A DNA stretch of 64,000 bases. Source: Litomosoides sigmodontis (taxonomy: Eukaryota; Nematoda; Chromadorea; Rhabditida; Onchocercidae). The DNA lies in contig OY718805.1 of assembly GCA_963070105.1 (NCBI GenBank), forward strand, positions 6,630,001 to 6,694,000, given 5' to 3'. This document shows positions 60,601 to 64,000 of this stretch, piece after piece. The position numbers and the translations under genes were made by a program. The notes under the pieces were generated by a model. The model ran no database searches, was not told the DNA's origin, and was given only the letters and a program-made list of their open reading frames with translations. Each line of letters starts with the position of its first letter. Positions within the stretch are counted from its first letter, which is position 1.

Positions 60601-62530
60601 AATATACCTTTCCGATCTGGCACCATCATCACAACGAACCGCTACCACATTGACGAGAGACTGTGAGTTGGTGCAGTCTAAATGTACACCATCTTTAACA
60701 CGCACAACACCTGAGCCTTCTTTCTCATCATGTACATCAATCGTAAATGGCACATCTTCGAGATTGTCGCCTGTCAGCTCATATCGACATACCGGTCCTA
60801 AAATCATCCAAACTTGTTGTTTAGTTTGAATAAATATTAAATCATACTAAATTAGTGACTTAGTGACGAGTGAAACTTCTTTTAGGCAGTCATCTGCTTT
60901 GTTCGAATTATTTCCATTTACTTGTAAAAAAATGTTTCCAATCATTTCATCTTAGCGCATTAATGGTAACAATTCGTCATTATCCGAACAGGTGATGTAT
61001 TCATTGAGTGGAGTCAAGTGTCATCCGGATCTCAATTAATTAATTAGCAAGCTAAAGTAAATGACTAAAAGTCTGGCTCTATCAGTCATGAAAAATTGAC
61101 CACTCAACTAATTTTAAAACAATTTAAGTGATGTAACTCAATTTAAAAGACAAAAATTTGACATAAAACTTTAACATTTCACAATTTCTTAAAATCATCC
61201 AGCACACGTTTCAAAAATTCTTTTTCATCCTATCAATAATAATTAACTAACCAGTGTCGTGGACAATGCCCAATTTGGGATTAACATTGACTACGATGCG
61301 ATCCTCTCGAATAGTGCCAAGCAGCTCGTCTGCACCGTCCAGATCAATTATCGGAACTGAAATAAATAAATGCTTTTGGAATTTATCATGGGAATTTGCT
61401 CTAATCGATCTCGGAATTATTATCCCTGCTATGTTTCCATTGCACTGCCTCATTACCTTTTGCAACTAAACTGCGACTCTTTTTTTGATTAATTTTTATT
61501 TCGCAAACCGCTCGACACAACTGCGCTCAAACATGGCACATTGGCTCCTTCATTTATTCAATTCAATTTTACACCAAATTTTCACAATAAATCGAAAATT
61601 TCTGCAATATTTAACGGCAATCTTCACAGCAAATCTAATTTTCAGAGAAATTGGTTAACTTTAATCGTTACTAAGAAGAAAAATTGAATTTTTTCTAACG
61701 AAAAACATCTTTTTCTTATTTCATTTCTTCCAAGATTTTTTTACATTATTGACTCTGTGAGCTTGTAGTTACGTCACTATAAGCTATGCTTATAAATTTA
61801 TTATCAGAAATGTACGAAACAGTGAAACAAATTTTAGCACCTGACAGTAATTTACAAGAAATTCTTCCACTACAAATTACCGAAGGAATCCATCATTAGC
61901 TCAAGCGATAGCCATTTCAACTAACAACTTGTTTTTTGGTTTTAAAATTAAATTTCAAGTGGATGCATGCCACTCCGAAGACTAGCAGTTTTGCAATTTT
62001 TCGCTCTTTTTCGTATTTGAAAAAGATTTGATAAACCACTTTTGTATTCAACTGAGTTAACAATAAGTGTTGCAAAGGAGGAACAGACTACAGTTATAGG
62101 AATTGAACTCTGATCTCTACCGGCTAAATGCTGCCTTCGCAATGAGTCGAAGACATCTACCCCCCCCCCCCCCCCCCACCTTCTTTTGCAGATAGCTGGA
62201 GTTAAAAAGTAGGTGAGCACATGATACTGAAATTAATATGAAGGAAGACATCCTCCTGTTTCATAAATTACAAAGATTTGAAGAAGATGAAAGGTCAGAT
62301 TGAAATTTTTTCAGAAATTCGAATGTCACAAGAATAAAACACTGAAATTAGCATTGAAAAAAAAATTTTGAAAAAATGGATTTTGAATTTTATCATAAAT
62401 GAGTTGAAGTGACAAGCAGCATATGCTAACCACGATGTCGATGAGATGGCGTAGCGGAAGTGAGAATTGCTCCGACTAGAATTTGAAGTACCACCGGTCG
62501 TATCACAAGGCGAAATTCCTTCGATGGCAT
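54608..62530 (-). CDS. casy-1: Calsyntenin (CASY-1/CLSTN family)
   Basis: Calsyntenins are type I neuronal membrane proteins that dock vesicles to kinesin-1 and act in synaptic adhesion. In C. elegans, casy-1 is needed for associative learning. Nineteen exons: 62431-62530, 61252-61356, 60608-60797, 60341-60426, 60089-60216, 59553-59893, 59158-59384, 58711-58886, 58405-58497, 58107-58295, 57806-57987, 57553-57701, 57127-57269, 56692-56853, 55933-56125, 55548-55672, 55357-55472, 54991-55055, 54608-54678. Total 946 residues. A signal peptide (residues 1 to about 27) is followed by two cadherin repeats (about 35-265, with VKDTNDHVPVF and ATDKDCGHPYGQICRY), a LamG-like domain (about 310-500, with FFKGHL and VVGACW) and the membrane segment AVAVVVVLCVGFLLVMLVIG (about 823-845). 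The cytoplasmic tail has two W-acidic kinesin light chain motifs, MEWDDSGMNITVNP and LEWDDTTL. Exon 11 to 12 has alternative acceptors; the phase-consistent one was chosen. Confidence 0.96.
54827..54900. repeat. 18-bp direct repeat in the last casy-1 intron
   Basis: TACTACAAACGTACAGAA occurs at 54827-54844 and again at 54883-54900, exact over 18 bases, with 38 bp between. It may be a local duplication or a repeated protein-binding site. Confidence 0.85.
62160..62177. repeat. Poly-C homopolymer in casy-1 intron 1
   Basis: A run of 18 C on the plus strand (18 G on the casy-1 transcript) in otherwise AT-rich intronic sequence. Long C or G runs are rare in such genomes, could form a quadruplex in the pre-mRNA, and are prone to sequencing-length error. 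Confidence 0.95.
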
Positions 62531-64000
62531 TGATAAAGTAATGAGAGAGCACTCCTGCAATTCACCTCCTTCCTCTAATAAAAATCAGAATTACAGCAAT
62601 TTTAAGATGTCCGACGAAAAGATAATTCACATGTGCAACAGTTACTTTTGCTCATTTCAATTCACTCATTGGCTTCTATGATACTAATTAGGACTACTGA
62701 TTGTCCCTTTCGTCCTTCCTTCGTAATGCTAATCTCTCGCCGCTGAAGTTGGAAGGGTGGCAGTGGCAGTTCTTTCTTCCTTCAAGGACTCTAGCGAGAA
62801 GTAAAGGTGTACTGGATTACTGAAGAAAGTTTGCTGTCCCAGTGATGTATACGCCAGTTAGTAGTGCATTAGTTAGTTTAATGCTTTGCTGTCAGGCAGA
62901 AAAAGCGTCTCTCAATTTAAGCACAAACAAGGAAAAACTCAACAAAATTAGCTGAAATGAAAATTCAATTGAATTTGAAGTCTTTGCGCTTCAAACAAAC
63001 TTCACACTATGTCTTAAAGGTTGCAAAGAAAGTTTAAAAAGCATGTGCGATGCAACCAACTTGCAGTATGCATGATGAAAAAAGAGACAATTACTTCCAA
63101 CAGAATTACTCTGTCCATTTGCTTACGCGTCCATCAATTTGACACTTAGAGGAGGAAATTTTCGAATCGAAGTGAAATTGCGATATTAGGGGGAAAAATC
63201 GATACGCTCTGTAGAAGATTACCAGCTATAGCGAGAAGGTATTTATAGGAATTTAATTTGCAACGACACACGGAGCATGATGAGCGTTCACAGTCTCTTT
63301 CGTCATCCCTTCCATAAGACGGGTTATCAGTTTATCACCTTCCAGCTCTTTGATATTACCGGTAGTCATTGGGTGGAAAATAAGTGAAGAAGAAGGGCGA
63401 GAAAGGAAGGAGAAATGAGAGGGAAGAAAATAAGGTAAGTTGGATGTGTCCATGCTTAAAAATTCGCCTCATTAAGTGCTCCCCTCAGGTGCACCTCTTC
63501 ATCTCTAAATGTACATGAAGTGAAGAGGAAGACAACGTAATCCCTTCCTACGTGATCGGAAAATCAATCAATGAGCTCGTCAACCTGAATGACATCATCT
63601 AGTTAAAATGCATTTCGCTGTAGCTGAACTGTAGTGGAATAAATAATAATGCAAAAACAACGCGAGCAAAAGTAAAGAGAAAGGATAGTTTTAACAAACC
63701 TTAAAAATGGCTGGACGGTACAGCAAGCATCATGTGCTGATGCGTCGTAACGCATCTCTCTTCTCTGCCATTTTCAAATTTTTAATTTTAACACTTGCAA
63801 TCATCCCTTCCTCACATCCATCACTAGCGAATAAGAAGCCCTTTATCGCCATGGCGATCACACCTAACTCCACTCAAGCACTCAACCGTCAGTCACTCAG
63901 TCGGTGGATATTTTGAGTTGGAATGAATGAAATAATTGAATCGATTTCATTCAAAATGCAAGCTTCAAATCGACATGCATCACAGCCTACTATCATTTGT
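62531..64000. other. Upstream region of casy-1, no gene recognised
   Basis: 1.5 kb to the right edge. A GAATTGCAG acceptor (exon start 62554) lies 24 nt above the casy-1 ATG and is a likely spliced-leader site. The remaining sequence should contain the casy-1 promoter. The open frames at 63253-63453 (minus) and 63707-63916 (plus) show no family resemblance. Confidence 0.5.

Overview
This window is nuclear DNA of a nematode, most likely a parasitic clade III (spirurid or filarial) worm. The evidence is AT-rich sequence, compact multi-exon genes with GT..AG introns mostly of 80-500 bp, nematode-style TTTCAG/TTTTAG acceptors, and proteins that match metazoan families with nematode-like spacing. 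Several start codons sit 1-45 nt downstream of a consensus 3' splice site with no matching upstream exon, as expected for spliced-leader trans-splicing. The clade is an inference; no species call is possible from sequence alone.

Layout. (1) 0.4-1.3 kb, minus: part of a glucuronosyltransferase of the GlcAT/B3GAT family, running off the left edge. (2) 3.4-6.8 kb, minus: rbbp-5, the WD-repeat subunit of the COMPASS/MLL histone H3K4 methyltransferase. (3) 6.8-11.3 kb: no protein gene seen, but a strong microRNA-precursor-like hairpin at about 9.0 kb. (4) 11.35-14.2 kb, plus: a divergent sugar-transporter-type MFS protein. (5) 15.7-16.1 kb, minus: a divergent LC8-type dynein light chain, and at 18.1-18.3 kb a degenerate bHLH (Olig/Bhlhe22-like) frame. 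(6) 19.4-21.5 kb, plus: a CTR/SLC31 copper transporter. (7) 22.2-26.0 kb, minus: a 13-exon secreted or GPI-type histidine acid phosphatase. (8) 28.4-30.5 kb, minus: TPRKB/Cgi121, a KEOPS subunit. (9) 30.5-37.3 kb: a gene desert with TA and TG microsatellites. (10) 37.3-38.0 kb, plus: mitochondrial ribosomal protein bS21m. (11) 38.5-39.6 kb, minus: proteasome subunit beta-3. (12) 40.6-46.6 kb, minus: a SENP6/7 (Ulp2)-type SUMO protease. (13) 47.4-53.5 kb, plus: beta-COP, complete in 18 exons. (14) 54.6-62.5 kb, minus: calsyntenin (casy-1), complete in 19 exons.

The genes are unrelated housekeeping, neuronal and transport genes on both strands. I see no operon-like functional cluster. The SUMO protease and beta-COP are divergently arranged and share the 46.65-47.38 kb interval as a probable promoter region.

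The exon models were built by hand from splice signals, reading-phase continuity and family alignment recalled from memory. Phase closes exactly across all exons of casy-1, beta-COP, the acid phosphatase, the copper transporter, TPRKB, pbs-3 and mrps-21. Unresolved splice junctions remain in rbbp-5, the MFS transporter and the SUMO protease. The most interesting non-obvious signals are the wobble-preserved hairpin at 9000-9051, the bHLH remnant at 18.1 kb and the foldback at 44.24-44.35 kb inside an intron.
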